The notes below the pieces were generated by a model. It ran no database searches, was not told where the DNA came from, and saw only the letters and a program-made list of their open reading frames with translations. 44,013 nucleotides of DNA, taken from positions 1 to 44,013 of the forward strand of contig DASRJW010000044.1 in NCBI GenBank assembly GCA_035649275.1. The letters are read 5' to 3'. Numbering within the stretch: the first letter of the stretch is position 1; each line of letters begins with the position of its first letter. Origin of the DNA: Candidatus Krumholzibacteriia bacterium. GTDB lineage: Bacteria > Krumholzibacteriota > Krumholzibacteriia > G020349025. Positions 18,164 to 27,079 of this stretch are shown in pieces. Both the position numbers and the translations under genes were made by a program.

Positions 18164-19237
18164 TCAGCGCAATAGCACCACGTCACCAATCTGCAGGGTC
18201 TGGTACACCACCTCCAGATCGGCTGCGGCGAGGCGCACGCATCCATGGGTGCTCCGTTCCCCGGCCACGACGGCATAAGGCGAGCCGTGCACGAGATAAC
18301 CCCCGCCGATATCGAGGGCATAGGCCCCGAGCATTCCCCGCTCCCAGCGTTCCGGTGCCCCTGCTGGGGGGACCGATAGACCAGCCTCGATATAAGCCCA
18401 GTCCGGTTTGTACCAGATGGGCCGGGGCGCCTTGTGGTGGACACGCCGCAATCCTTGCGGGGTGTCGAACGTCCAGGTCCGCCCACCGGAGCCATGCACC
18501 GTCTCTCCACTGCCGGTGGCGCAGGGACCGGTGCGCAGGATCGAGCGCCCGCTACCGAGCAAGGTGAAGCGGCCCTCCGACACGTCCACCACCAGGACCG
18601 CCGGGGAGCGCGTGGGGGACCCCATCCCGAGCTCGCGGGCGCGTTCCTTCGCTTCCTGCACTTCCTGCCGCAGCGTCGCCAGGCTCGCCCGCGCGCCATC
18701 GATCTCCTCGCGGGCGCTGATGAACTGGCCGGCGTCGAGGGCTGCCTGCGCCTTGTCGATGCGGGCCCGCACCTCCTGCAATGCGGTGCGCAGCCGGAGA
18801 AGAACGCCGCGGCTGTCCTTGCTGCGCGGCGCCGTGGCGATTTCCGCCTCCACCCCATCGGCCTCGGCCCGCCCCGCCGCAATGGCTTCCTGCAAGGAGG
18901 CGCGCAAAGCCTCTTTGCCCTGCTTCGCCGCCAGCTCCATCTGCCGCAGCAGCCCCTCCATGCGTCCGAGCCCCGCTCGGACCTGAGACCAGTTGCGCAA
19001 GAAGGGCAACCTGCCTTTCTGAGCCTGGAAGAGCGACTCCAGAGCTGCGAAAGAATCCCGCACCGCGGTGGCCGCCGCCGGGGCGTAGAGCTCCGCCTCG
19101 CTGCGCGCGATCGACCGCTCGACTTGCTGCTTCATCTGGCTCAAAGCCTCGGCTGGCGATGGGTCGCGCTCCCAGAACAGGAGCGCTACACCCGCAACGA
19201 GCAGGACCGCCAGGAAAACGATGACCTTGAGGGACAT
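18164..19237 (-). CDS. L,D-transpeptidase (YkuD domain) with coiled-coil stalk
   Basis: A 357-residue membrane-anchored peptidoglycan enzyme. Residues 3-22 form a signal anchor. Residues 28-205 are almost wholly helical, charged and heptad-like, a likely periplasmic stalk. The YkuD domain begins near 212 (AVLVVDVSEGRFTLL) and holds the active site HG at 317-318 and STHGCVRL at 329-336, with nucleophile Cys333. Such enzymes make 3-3 crosslinks or attach proteins to the wall. The long stalk is not typical of small YkuD proteins and could set reach to the wall or bind a partner. The start is ATG at 19237 with a GGTGG-type site upstream. Confidence 0.92.
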   Translation of the reverse strand: MSLKVIVFLAVLLVAGVALLFWERDPSPAEALSQMKQQVERSIARSEAELYAPAAATAVRDSFAALESLFQAQKGRLPFLRNWSQVRAGLGRMEGLLRQMELAAKQGKEALRASLQEAIAAGRAEADGVEAEIATAPRSKDSRGVLLRLRTALQEVRARIDKAQAALDAGQFISAREEIDGARASLATLRQEVQEAKERARELGMGSPTRSPAVLVVDVSEGRFTLLGSGRSILRTGPCATGSGETVHGSGGRTWTFDTPQGLRRVHHKAPRPIWYKPDWAYIEAGLSVPPAGAPERWERGMLGAYALDIGGGYLVHGSPYAVVAGERSTHGCVRLAAADLEVVYQTLQIGDVVLLR

Positions 19238-19444
19238 GCACCACCTCCGCCCGCGGCGTCACCGTGCGGCCGCGAACCGGCTGCACTCGAGCAGCACGGC
19301 GACGTGCAGCGTGCGCTGCGCCGACGCCGAAGGCAAGCACGGATCGAGTGCGACTGCTGTCGAGCGTCTGCGCACGGGCCACCGACATGCCGTCTGCGGC
19401 ACAGGATCGGTTAGACTGGCCGGCTTCTCGGGAGGCGCCGCAGC

Positions 19445-20344
19445 GTGAGGATTCCCTGGCAGTGCAAGACTCTCTTCGCCATCAGCGCCTGGGGAGCATC
19501 TTTCGTCGCCACGAAGGCGGTCTTGCGCGAGGCGGGACCTTTCACCATCGTCACCACCCGCTTCGGCATGGGCGTCGCGGTTCTCCTGGTCACGAGCGCG
19601 GCGCGCGGGCAGATGCACCGCATCCAGCGCTCGGAGCTGGCCACCTTCGCGCTCCTCGGTGGCGTCGGTGTCCTCCTGCACCAGCTCCTGCAAATCACGG
19701 GGCTGCGCTACACCAGCGCCACCAACTCCGGCTGGATCATCACTCTTGTCCCGGTGTTCACCGTGCTGCTCGCACGCCTCTTCCTGCACGAGCGCCTGGC
19801 GCCGCCACAAATCGTCGGCGTCCTGCTCGCTTTCTGCGGCGCGCTGCTCGTCGCCACCCGGGGCCGCCCCTCGCTGGAGATGCTCCGTCTGTCGAGCACG
19901 CTCGGGGATCTCCTGATGCTGTTGAGCGCACCCAACTGGGCAGTGTTCTCGGTCCTGAGCAAGCCCGTGCTGCGCCACCGCCCAGCGGCGCTGGTGATGC
20001 ACTGGGTACTGCTGCTCGGCTGGGTGATGACGCTGCCGTTCTTCTTCGCCTCCCGGGGCTGGGAGGATTACGGCCGCCTTTCCTCCACCGGTTGGCTGGC
20101 GCTCCTCTTCCTCGGCATCTTCTGCTCCGGTGTCGCCTTCATCTTCTGGTACGACAGCCTCGAAGTCGCCGATGCCTCGCAGGTTTCTTCCTTCATCTAT
20201 CTCGAACCCTTGGTGACCGTGGCCGTCGCCGCTTGGCTGCTGCACGAGGCTATCACCCTGCCCGCCCTCGCCGGTGGTGCCATCCTCCTGATCGGCGTCT
20301 GGTTGGTGAACCGCTCGCCGCGCCCTCTCGACCCGGCGACCTAG
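19445..20344 (+). CDS. EamA/DMT family drug-metabolite transporter
   Basis: A 299-residue inner-membrane protein with about ten helices arranged as two EamA repeats. The first starts at FAISAWGASFVATKAVLREAGP with the typical W-G-xxF and R-x-xxA signatures. The second begins after residue 150 (LLMLLSAPNWAVFSVLSKPVL). SLEVADASQVSSFIYLEPLVTV is the conserved late motif of the family. It exports or imports small metabolites, and the substrate cannot be predicted. The start is GTG at 19445 behind GGGAGG. A 7-bp hairpin just past the stop may end the transcript. Confidence 0.92.
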   Translation: MRIPWQCKTLFAISAWGASFVATKAVLREAGPFTIVTTRFGMGVAVLLVTSAARGQMHRIQRSELATFALLGGVGVLLHQLLQITGLRYTSATNSGWIITLVPVFTVLLARLFLHERLAPPQIVGVLLAFCGALLVATRGRPSLEMLRLSSTLGDLLMLLSAPNWAVFSVLSKPVLRHRPAALVMHWVLLLGWVMTLPFFFASRGWEDYGRLSSTGWLALLFLGIFCSGVAFIFWYDSLEVADASQVSSFIYLEPLVTVAVAAWLLHEAITLPALAGGAILLIGVWLVNRSPRPLDPAT

Positions 20345-20350
20345 GACGCC

Positions 20351-20370
20351 GTCGCCGTAGCAGCGGCGAC
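20351..20370 (+). terminator. weak hairpin after the DMT transporter
   Basis: GTCGCCG and CGGCGAC pair perfectly around a six-base loop, seven bases past the stop codon. No U-tract follows, so it may only stabilise the 3' end. Confidence 0.3.
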
Positions 20371-20629
20371 GACCCGACACCCAGGCCTGTACCTGGCGAC
20401 GCTTCGAGATCGCTCCCTGGGATCGTCCCCTCCGCTCCCCTCACTTGGCGCTTGGAAAACACCGGAGCCGTCCTCGGGATTGCACCCAATGGGAGGACGG
20501 CGCTCGTGAGAGCTATCCTTCTTGCGCTTGCCCGCGGACGCAGAGACGAGCCCGATCCGCGCAGACGTACAGGTCTCAGCCATCCTGCGACGTCGCCCCC
20601 TCGACGCGACACATGGTGGACACGCGGCC

Positions 20630-21979
20630 ATGAGCTGGAATCCGAGTCGTGCGAGAGCGGGCGCCAGGTCGCGTCACCTCTGGTGGTGGGCGAGCCTTCT
20701 GCTCGTGGCAGCGGGAGCAGCCGTCACGGCGTACCTCCTCGCTCGCACCTTCGCTCTGCTGGCGTCACCTCGACCGCAGCTGCCCGACCTGTGCCTGCTG
20801 CTCTTCTCGTCGAGCTGTGACCCGTCGCTGGCCGACAAGCGCTCCTGGATCCTCGGCGTGCCCCTCGCCGGCTGGGCGCTTGCTACCTTCACGGTGCTCG
20901 CCGCTCTCCTGCTGCTCGCCCGCTTCCTGAAGGAATCGTTCACCGCCGAGGCGCACTTGGCTGCAGGGCTGGTGACCCTGGCCGGCATCGCCGCCGGTCT
21001 GGTGGCGGCGCTCGCCCTGCCGCGGGGAAGCGGATCGCCCTGCTCCCTTTGTCTGGCCGTTCAGGCACTCAATCTGATGCTGCTGTTCACGGTGCACAAG
21101 TCGAGCGCACGCTCGCTCCGCGAGCAGTTCCGGCTCCTCGGCATCGCCGCGGATTGGTTGTTCCGGTCCAGAGTCGAGTCGCCGCTCGCGCGCTGGAAGC
21201 TCCTCGGCCTCGGCAGCGCGGTTCTCGTGGGACTCGTGACCTACCAGTGGATCTACGTCGAATCGTCGCTGCGGCGCCGCCGCCCGGCGCCCAAACCGGC
21301 TCCGGCCCAGATCATCTCGGCCTATCGCGCTGCGCCTCGGCTCGCCCTCACCGTCGAGGAAGACGAGCCGCATCTGGGTCCGCTCGAGGCGCCGGTGCAG
21401 CTCGTCGTTTTCGCCAGCTTCCAGTGCCCCGCGTGCCGCCGCTTCGTGCCGGCGCTGTCGCGGCTGCACCAGCGCTTCGGCGACCGCCTGCTCGTCGTCT
21501 TCAAGCACTATCCGCTCTCGAACCAATGCAACTCGCGTTTGACAGTGGACCAGCAGCCAGGAGCCTGCGATGCGGCTTGGGCCGCCGAAGCTGCGCGCCG
21601 GCAAGAGCGGTTCTGGGCTTTCCACGATGCCCTCTTCGGTGGGTCCAGCGGGGCGGACGAGAGCAGCATCACCCGCGCAATGCACGATCTCGATCTCGAT
21701 CCAAAGCGGTTCGCCGCCGATCGGCGTTCGGACGAAACGATGGATCGCGTGGCGAAGGACATCGAGCTCGGCAACCGACTCCAGATTCCGGGAACCCCAG
21801 CGGTGTTCCTCGATGGCCGGCTCGTCCATCCTGCCGACGAAGCGACGCTCGAGATCCTGATCCGTGAAGAGCTCCGAGTAGCGGGCGCGCCATCGGCTCA
21901 TCACGCCGTCAGCAGTTCGAATGCTGTCCGAGGGGAGCGGGCTCGCGTGAGTGGGGTTGTGGGTGCAGGAACCCCGTAA
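20630..21979 (+). CDS. VKOR-DsbA fusion: disulfide bond-forming membrane protein
   Basis: A 449-residue protein that can make disulfides in exported proteins on its own. The N-terminal VKOR domain has about five helices, the loop cysteine pair Cys55 and Cys63, and the quinone-side motif CSLC at 138-141. After a last helix (about 190-210) a DsbA-like thioredoxin domain follows, with the active site CPAC at 266-269 and the cis-proline motif IPGTP near 386-390. Electrons would pass from substrate to CPAC, to Cys55/63, to CSLC and on to quinone. The ATG at 20630 is the first reasonable start; the frame is open from TTG at 20522, but that extension looks non-coding. It stands next to a small secreted protein with four cysteines. 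Confidence 0.9.
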   Translation: MSWNPSRARAGARSRHLWWWASLLLVAAGAAVTAYLLARTFALLASPRPQLPDLCLLLFSSSCDPSLADKRSWILGVPLAGWALATFTVLAALLLLARFLKESFTAEAHLAAGLVTLAGIAAGLVAALALPRGSGSPCSLCLAVQALNLMLLFTVHKSSARSLREQFRLLGIAADWLFRSRVESPLARWKLLGLGSAVLVGLVTYQWIYVESSLRRRRPAPKPAPAQIISAYRAAPRLALTVEEDEPHLGPLEAPVQLVVFASFQCPACRRFVPALSRLHQRFGDRLLVVFKHYPLSNQCNSRLTVDQQPGACDAAWAAEAARRQERFWAFHDALFGGSSGADESSITRAMHDLDLDPKRFAADRRSDETMDRVAKDIELGNRLQIPGTPAVFLDGRLVHPADEATLEILIREELRVAGAPSAHHAVSSSNAVRGERARVSGVVGAGTP

Positions 21980-22030
21980 CGTGCGGGGCGCGATGTCTTC
22001 AAGATTGCAACTCGACAAGGAGGAATGGTC

Positions 22031-22309
22031 ATGCGGCGTCTTGCGATGCTTCTGGCGTTGGTGATCGGAGTGCTGGGGTTCGCGATTTCTCACGACGTGT
22101 TGTTGGCAGCACCTGCGGGGAAGCAGCTGGTGTGCCACGTCACGGGGAACGGTGGGGCCCACATCATCTGGATCTCGTTGAACGCCGTCCCAGCGCATCT
22201 CCGGAATCATGGCGACTGTCTGATCAATTCGACGGACCGGACGCTGGTCGGGGAGCCCTGCGACCCGACCGATGCCAACGTCAACGACATCTGCGACATC
22301 CAACCCTAG
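22031..22309 (+). CDS. small secreted four-cysteine protein, function unknown
   Basis: A 92-residue exported protein. A signal peptide covers about residues 1-27. The mature part of about 65 residues has four cysteines (35, 63, 77, 88), enough for two disulfides. The pattern VCHVTGNGGAHIIWISLNAV followed by PAHLRNHGDCL resembles a short module found in exported proteins of many bacteria, where a CH..G...H pair precedes VPAHLxHGD. The histidines and acidic tail suggest possible metal binding, which is inference. I chose ATG at 22031 since AAGGAGG then has a seven-base spacing; the ATG at 22025 is too close. It lies 51 bases after the VKOR-DsbA fusion and may be one of its substrates. Confidence 0.72.
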   Translation: MRRLAMLLALVIGVLGFAISHDVLLAAPAGKQLVCHVTGNGGAHIIWISLNAVPAHLRNHGDCLINSTDRTLVGEPCDPTDANVNDICDIQP

Positions 22310-22630
22310 GCGTCCGGAGGCTGCGCTGCTCTGGCGACGACGCGCCCGTGGCGGAGCACTGTCGTTCCAGAGCGCTCGGCCCAGGGCGGACGAGGCCGGG
22401 GCGGGGTTCCGCCCCGGCTCTCGTTGGACTCTGAGGTCCGATCGGGGGAACCCTGAAACCCGGCCGGCGCGCCGGGGCAGCGACCGTCCCGGCCTTTCAT
22501 TTGCATCGGCCTCCTCTGTGCCCGTGAGCCTTGGTTCCGCCGACAGCGGAGTTCGCGCTGCGGTGGCTGCGTCGTGCAGTTTCGCCGGCGCGGTGGCAGC
22601 GGGGCAGGCCTCGGGGAAGGGTGGTGCGGA
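22310..22630. other. 321-bp intergenic region
   Basis: No gene is supported here. It holds the hairpin at 22396-22419, several other GC-rich short inverted repeats (for example CCCGGC and GCCGGG near 22460-22480), and the ribosome binding region of the next gene. No promoter match is clear. Confidence 0.5.
22396..22419 (+). terminator. 10-bp perfect hairpin after the small secreted protein
   Basis: GCCGGGGCGG and CCGCCCCGGC flank the loop GGTT. It lies 87 bases past the stop of the small secreted protein. The sequence after it, TCTCGTTGG, has no real U-tract, so it may be a transcript-end structure rather than an intrinsic terminator. Confidence 0.4.
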
Positions 22631-23182
22631 ATGCAATTCGTCCTCTGGATCGGCGGTGCGGCGGTGACCGCCGTGGTGTGGAAGCTCTTGCGACGCTACG
22701 GCGTGGATACCGTCGCCACCAAGGTCCTTGCCGCCACCTCCGGGAAGAGCCGCGCCGATGCGGACCTGAAGAGCCACTCCCAGCCGCAATGGGATGTGTG
22801 GCAACCAGGACCGCCCGCCCCCGCCCTGGCGGCGGCGCGGGAGGCATGGCTGCGCCGGGAGATGCAACATCTCGGCGCCGAGTGGTTCCCGGATGACAGG
22901 CAATGCGATTGGCTCGTGCACGGCTTCGAGCATCGCGGCGCTCTGACCCTCGTGGAGGTCGAGCCCCGGCCTCCGACCGTGGGCTATCCGCGCTTCAAAT
23001 TCGTGGCGTCCTTCGCGGCAGCAGACTCGGATCGAGTCTCCCCGGCCACGGCAGAATCAGGCCGCTGCGAAGATCCGGACATCATCGCGGTCTACTGTCT
23101 CCAGAACGGCCGGTATTCCCTGCTCGGCACCGCGCCTGGAGCGAAGGACCGTCTTCCGGCAGTGCTCACGCCGATGGCGTGA
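22631..23182 (+). CDS. membrane-anchored protein of unknown function
   Basis: A 183-residue protein I do not recognise. One hydrophobic segment at residues 2-17 (FVLWIGGAAVTAVVWKLL) would anchor it, with the rest in the cytoplasm if the following RR is on the inside. The body is soluble and rich in Trp, Pro and Asp, with DDRQCDWLVHGFEHRGALTL and IIAVYCLQNGRYSLLGTAP as the most structured parts. No catalytic motif is visible. The start is ATG at 22631 behind a GGAAGGG/GGTG stretch; the GTG at 22574 in frame would add a charged leader and is less likely. It converges on the SPFH gene, with 18 bases between the stops. Confidence 0.6.
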   Translation: MQFVLWIGGAAVTAVVWKLLRRYGVDTVATKVLAATSGKSRADADLKSHSQPQWDVWQPGPPAPALAAAREAWLRREMQHLGAEWFPDDRQCDWLVHGFEHRGALTLVEVEPRPPTVGYPRFKFVASFAAADSDRVSPATAESGRCEDPDIIAVYCLQNGRYSLLGTAPGAKDRLPAVLTPMA

Positions 23183-23200
23183 GCGGAGCGTGAGCCGCGC

Positions 23201-24133
23201 TCAGCTTGCCGACGACGTCTGGTCCTTCTTGGCGATGCCCGTGGCGAGCGCCACCATGGAGCTCAGGTCCGAGAGGTTGGCGGGCACCACGAACGTATTC
23301 CCTGCGTGCGCCAGCCGGCCGAACTCGCCGATGTACTGCTCGGCGATACGAAGGCGCATGGCCTGGTCGCCGCCGGGGGAATGCAGCGCGTCGGCCACCC
23401 GCCGCAGCCCTTCGGCGGTGGCGGTGGCGACGGCGAGGATCGCCTCGGCCCGCCCCTGGGCCTCGTTGATCTGACGCTGCTTCGTCGCTTCCGACTCCTT
23501 GATGACCCGCTGCTTCTCGCCTTCGGCCTGGTTGATGCGGGCGTCCCTCTCACCCTCCGAGGTGAGGATCACGGCGCGCTTCTCGCGCTCGGCGCGCATC
23601 TGCTTTTCCATCGCCGTGAGCACGTCCTGGGGCGGCGTGATGTTCTTGATCTCGTAGCGCAGCACCTTGACGCCCCAGGGCTCCGAGGCCTTGTCCACTG
23701 CGAAGACGACAGAGGCGTTGATGGTGGCGCGTTCCTCGAAGGTGCGGTCCAGATCGATCTTGCCGATCTCGCTACGCAGCGTCGTCTGCGCCAGCTGGGT
23801 GATGGCGAAGCCGTAGTTGGCGATGCCGTAGGAGGCCCGCTGGGGGTCGAGGATCTTGAGATAAAGGATGCCGTCGATGGCGACCTGCACGTTGTCGCGG
23901 GTGATGCAGACCTGCTCGGGGATGTCAGCGGCCGATTCCTTGAGGCTGTGCCGGTAGGCAATCCTCTCCACGAAGGGCACGAGGATGTGGAACCCCGCCT
24001 GCAGCGTGCGGCGGTACTTCCCCAAGTACTCCACCACGTAGGCGCTCTGCTGCGGCACCACCACCGCGGTCTTGGCGATGATGATCAGGACGAGGAACAC
24101 GATCCCCAGGACGGGGAGCAAGGTTGTCCACAT
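23201..24133 (-). CDS. SPFH/Band 7 protein (paraslipin, QmcA-like)
   Basis: A 310-residue membrane scaffold protein. An N-terminal helix (residues 3-21) anchors it. The SPFH domain follows (VVPQQSAYVVEYLGKYRRTL, with ALxAGxHxLVPFVER-type wording), then a long coiled coil of about 175-245 (ERDARINQAEGEKQRVIKESEATK), the usual stomatin repeat region that drives ring oligomers. Such proteins organise membrane microdomains and hold proteases such as FtsH in place. NfeD lies directly upstream on the same strand with a 99-base gap, the classic pairing of this family. The start is ATG at 24133 behind AGGAGGC. Confidence 0.95.
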   Translation of the reverse strand: MWTTLLPVLGIVFLVLIIIAKTAVVVPQQSAYVVEYLGKYRRTLQAGFHILVPFVERIAYRHSLKESAADIPEQVCITRDNVQVAIDGILYLKILDPQRASYGIANYGFAITQLAQTTLRSEIGKIDLDRTFEERATINASVVFAVDKASEPWGVKVLRYEIKNITPPQDVLTAMEKQMRAEREKRAVILTSEGERDARINQAEGEKQRVIKESEATKQRQINEAQGRAEAILAVATATAEGLRRVADALHSPGGDQAMRLRIAEQYIGEFGRLAHAGNTFVVPANLSDLSSMVALATGIAKKDQTSSAS

Positions 24134-24232
24134 GTTCGTGCCTCCTGACAGGGATGGAGAGACGCTCGCGCAACCTTGGAGAACCGAGGGACACCGGCGC
24201 CGGCGGCACTAGCGCCTCCGTACTGCCGCCGT

Positions 24233-24664
24233 TCAACCTTCTCGACGCACGTGCAGCGTCAGACCTTCGACGCTGGCGACCTGGCAACGCTCACCGGCGC
24301 GCAGCGGCTGCGCACCTGTGTTGTGAACCACCCACACCGTGCCGCGCAGCTCTCCCTTGCCCGTCCCCTGCGGCGGGATCTCGTCCCCCACGGTGACGAT
24401 CTCCCCCACCAGCTCGGTGTGTCCGACGGTTTCTTCTCGTCGGAGCGCGCGTCGCAGTCGGGGGCGCAGCAGCAGGAGCGAGGTCACCGAGAGCCCGGCG
24501 AAGAGCAACCATTGCCCCCAGGCCGGGAGGCCCAGGCCCACGAGCTGCACGAGGCCCACCACGATGGCCGCGGCGCCGAAGAAGACAATGAAGAAATCCG
24601 TCGGCAGCACGACCTCGGCGGCGAGCAACAACGCGCCGACCACGATCCAACTCCACCAGGCCAT
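24233..24664 (-). CDS. NfeD family membrane protein
   Basis: A 143-residue short NfeD protein with three or four helices (WSWIVVGALLLAAEVVLPTDFF, IVFFGAAAIVVGLVQLVGLG, WGQWLLFAGLSVTSLLLL) and a C-terminal OB-fold from about residue 80 (LVGEIVTVGDEIPPQGTGKG, WVVHNTGAQPLRAGERCQV). It is the membrane partner of the SPFH protein that follows it. The start ATG at 24664 has GGAGG eight bases upstream; the same frame runs open much further upstream without coding character. The gene is divergent from the kinase gene. Confidence 0.92.
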   Translation of the reverse strand: MAWWSWIVVGALLLAAEVVLPTDFFIVFFGAAAIVVGLVQLVGLGLPAWGQWLLFAGLSVTSLLLLRPRLRRALRREETVGHTELVGEIVTVGDEIPPQGTGKGELRGTVWVVHNTGAQPLRAGERCQVASVEGLTLHVRREG

Positions 24665-24772
24665 GGGGACACCTCCGCGGTACCTCACGATGGGAGAGCC
24701 GGTCTTGCCAGGGCGGGAGGATAGAAGGGGCTGCGGCAGCAAGCAAGGCCGGCGATCCGCTAGGATCCTCCC

Positions 24773-27079
24773 ATGACCTTGGGCACAGGCACGCAATTGG
24801 GTCCGTACGAGATCGCCGCGCCCCTCGGCGCCGGTGGCATGGGCGAGGTGTACAGGGCCGTCGACCGGCGCCTGGAGCGCGCCGTCGCCGTCAAAGTCCT
24901 GCCCGCGTCCTTGGCCCAGGATCCCGCCGCACTCGCCCGTTTCGAGCGCGAAGCGAAGACGCTCGCCAGCCTCTCCCATCCCAACCTCCTCACCCTCTAC
25001 GACGTCGGCTCCGAAGCGGGCGTCTCCTTCGTGGTCATGGAGCTCTTGCGGGGGGAGAGCTTGCAGGCGCGTCTCGAGCGGGCGCCGCTGCCCTGGAGGG
25101 ATGCCCTCGACCTCGGCCTCGCCGCCGCCGAGGGCTTGGAGGCGGCGCACTCTTCCGGCGTGATCCACGGCGATCTCAAGCCGGAGAATCTCTTCATCAC
25201 CGAAGCAGGGGTAGTGAAGATCGTCGACTTCGGCCTGGCACATCCGGAAGCGCTCGCCGGCTCGGTGGGCGCGAGCCGTGCCCCCACCTTGGTGGAGGTG
25301 GCCCCGGGAGCTCTCGTCGGCACGGTGCAGTACATGGCGCCGGAACAGGTGCGCGGCAAGCCGGGCGACGCGCGCAGCGACCTCTTCGCTTTCGGTTGCA
25401 CGCTCTACGCCATGCTCGCGGGCGCGCCGCCCTTCCGCGGCGAGAGCATCGGCGAGGTCCTGGCGGCGATTCTCCGCGATCCCGTCCCGGCCTTCGCCAC
25501 TGCGCCCGCCATCCCTCCCGCCTTCGAGCAGCTCATCCATGCCTGCTTGCGGAAGGTCCCCGAGGAGCGCCTCCAGACCGCCCGGGAGCTGCGCATCGCT
25601 CTCGGTGCCGTCGCCGCCGGGGCCGCCGCCTGGCGCCCGCCCCGAGCGCGCCGGCCGCGGCAGCGCCGCTCGCGACGCATCGATTCCCTCGCCATCCTGC
25701 CGTTCACGAACCTCGCCTCCGATCCCGAGGCGGAGTACCTCTGCGACGGCCTCACCGATCGGCTCATCGACACGCTGTCGCAGCTGCCGGGGCTGCGGGT
25801 CATGGCGCTGTCCACCGTGCAGCGCTACCGGGGTCGCAGCGTCGATCCGCAAGCGGTGGGGCGGGAGATGAACGTGCGCGCCGTCCTCAGCGGTCGCGCG
25901 GTCTCCAGGGGCGAGACGTTGCAGCTCCAGTTCGAGCTCGTGGATGCGGAAGACGGCGCCCGGCTCTGGGGCGAGCAACACACCTGCGACGCAGGCGACC
26001 TCCAGGAGCTACAGGAACGCTTGTCGGAGCAGATCTCGGCGCAGCTCCGTCTCGAGTTGCAGCAAGCCCACGAGCGGCGGCTGCACAAACGTCAGACGCA
26101 GAGCAGCGAGGCATTCCGGCTCTACCTGCAGGGGCGCTTCTACTGGAACAAGCGCAGCCGCGACGGCCTGCTCCGCTCCATCGAGATCTTCGAGCAATCG
26201 GCTCACCTCGATCCGAACTTCCCCCTGGCGTATGCCGGTCTCGCCGACGCCTATGCCTTGCTCGGAGGCTTCGGCTACCTGCCGCCGCAGGAGGCCTATT
26301 CCAAGGCCAAGCAAGAGGCCCGTCGCGCTCTGGAGCTGGATTCGACCTTGGCGGAGGCCCACACGACCCTCGCCCAGGTGTTCTATCGCTTCGACTGGGA
26401 CTGGGAGGGGACGGAACGGGAGTTCCGCCTCGCCATCCAGCACAACCCGGGCTACGCGATCGCCCACCACTGGTTCGCCGTCTTCCTCACCCTCATGCTG
26501 CGCTTCGACGAGGGGTTGGCGATGGTGGATCGAGCGCTGCAGCTCGATCCCCTCTCTCACATCGTCCACTGGACGCGCGGTTATCTCTTGTACTACATGC
26601 GCCGCTACGACGACGCCATGGAGCAGTTCGCCAAGACCCTGGCCATCGATCCCACCTTCGCGCGGGTGCACGTGGACATGGGCCTGACGCAGATCCAGCA
26701 AGGCCGTTTCGCTGCCGGCATCGAGTCGATCCGCAAGGCCATCGACCTGGCGGAGCCGGGGCCGGGACAGCTGGGGGCGCTCGCTTATGCCTACGGGCGC
26801 GCCGGAGATCGCGTCGAAGCCGAGCGCATCCTGGGCGAGCTGCTGGCGATCTCCAAGCGACACTACGTCTCGTTCTATACCATCGCCCTCGTGCACGTGG
26901 GCTTGGGAGAGAACGACGAGACTTTTCCCTGGCTGGAGAAGGCTCTGGAGCGGCGTGAGGACGCGCTGGTGTCGCTGCTGGTGAATCCGCGCCTCGACCC
27001 GCTGCGCGAGGACCCGCGCTTCCCGGCGTTGCTCGCGCGCGTCGGCTTGCCGGTGGCTACGCCCGCGCCCGGCGGCTGA
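24773..27079 (+). CDS. Ser/Thr protein kinase with TolB/FlgO-like domain and TPR repeats
   Basis: A 768-residue signalling protein. The kinase domain (about 12-280) has the glycine loop GAGGMGEVY at 19-27, Lys41, HGDLKPEN at 132-139 with catalytic Asp134, DFG at 152-154 and MAPE at 188-191. The usual HRD arginine is a glycine, so it is a non-RD kinase whose activation is less dependent on loop phosphorylation. A short Arg-rich linker (about 288-302) contains no membrane helix, so it appears cytosolic, unlike many PknB-type kinases. Residues 304-440 match the TolB/FlgO-like domain ([28 protein letters not shown]) and the rest is TPR repeats. The start ATG at 24773 is eight bases after AGGA. 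Confidence 0.93.
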   Translation: MTLGTGTQLGPYEIAAPLGAGGMGEVYRAVDRRLERAVAVKVLPASLAQDPAALARFEREAKTLASLSHPNLLTLYDVGSEAGVSFVVMELLRGESLQARLERAPLPWRDALDLGLAAAEGLEAAHSSGVIHGDLKPENLFITEAGVVKIVDFGLAHPEALAGSVGASRAPTLVEVAPGALVGTVQYMAPEQVRGKPGDARSDLFAFGCTLYAMLAGAPPFRGESIGEVLAAILRDPVPAFATAPAIPPAFEQLIHACLRKVPEERLQTARELRIALGAVAAGAAAWRPPRARRPRQRRSRRIDSLAILPFTNLASDPEAEYLCDGLTDRLIDTLSQLPGLRVMALSTVQRYRGRSVDPQAVGREMNVRAVLSGRAVSRGETLQLQFELVDAEDGARLWGEQHTCDAGDLQELQERLSEQISAQLRLELQQAHERRLHKRQTQSSEAFRLYLQGRFYWNKRSRDGLLRSIEIFEQSAHLDPNFPLAYAGLADAYALLGGFGYLPPQEAYSKAKQEARRALELDSTLAEAHTTLAQVFYRFDWDWEGTEREFRLAIQHNPGYAIAHHWFAVFLTLMLRFDEGLAMVDRALQLDPLSHIVHWTRGYLLYYMRRYDDAMEQFAKTLAIDPTFARVHVDMGLTQIQQGRFAAGIESIRKAIDLAEPGPGQLGALAYAYGRAGDRVEAERILGELLAISKRHYVSFYTIALVHVGLGENDETFPWLEKALERREDALVSLLVNPRLDPLREDPRFPALLARVGLPVATPAPGG

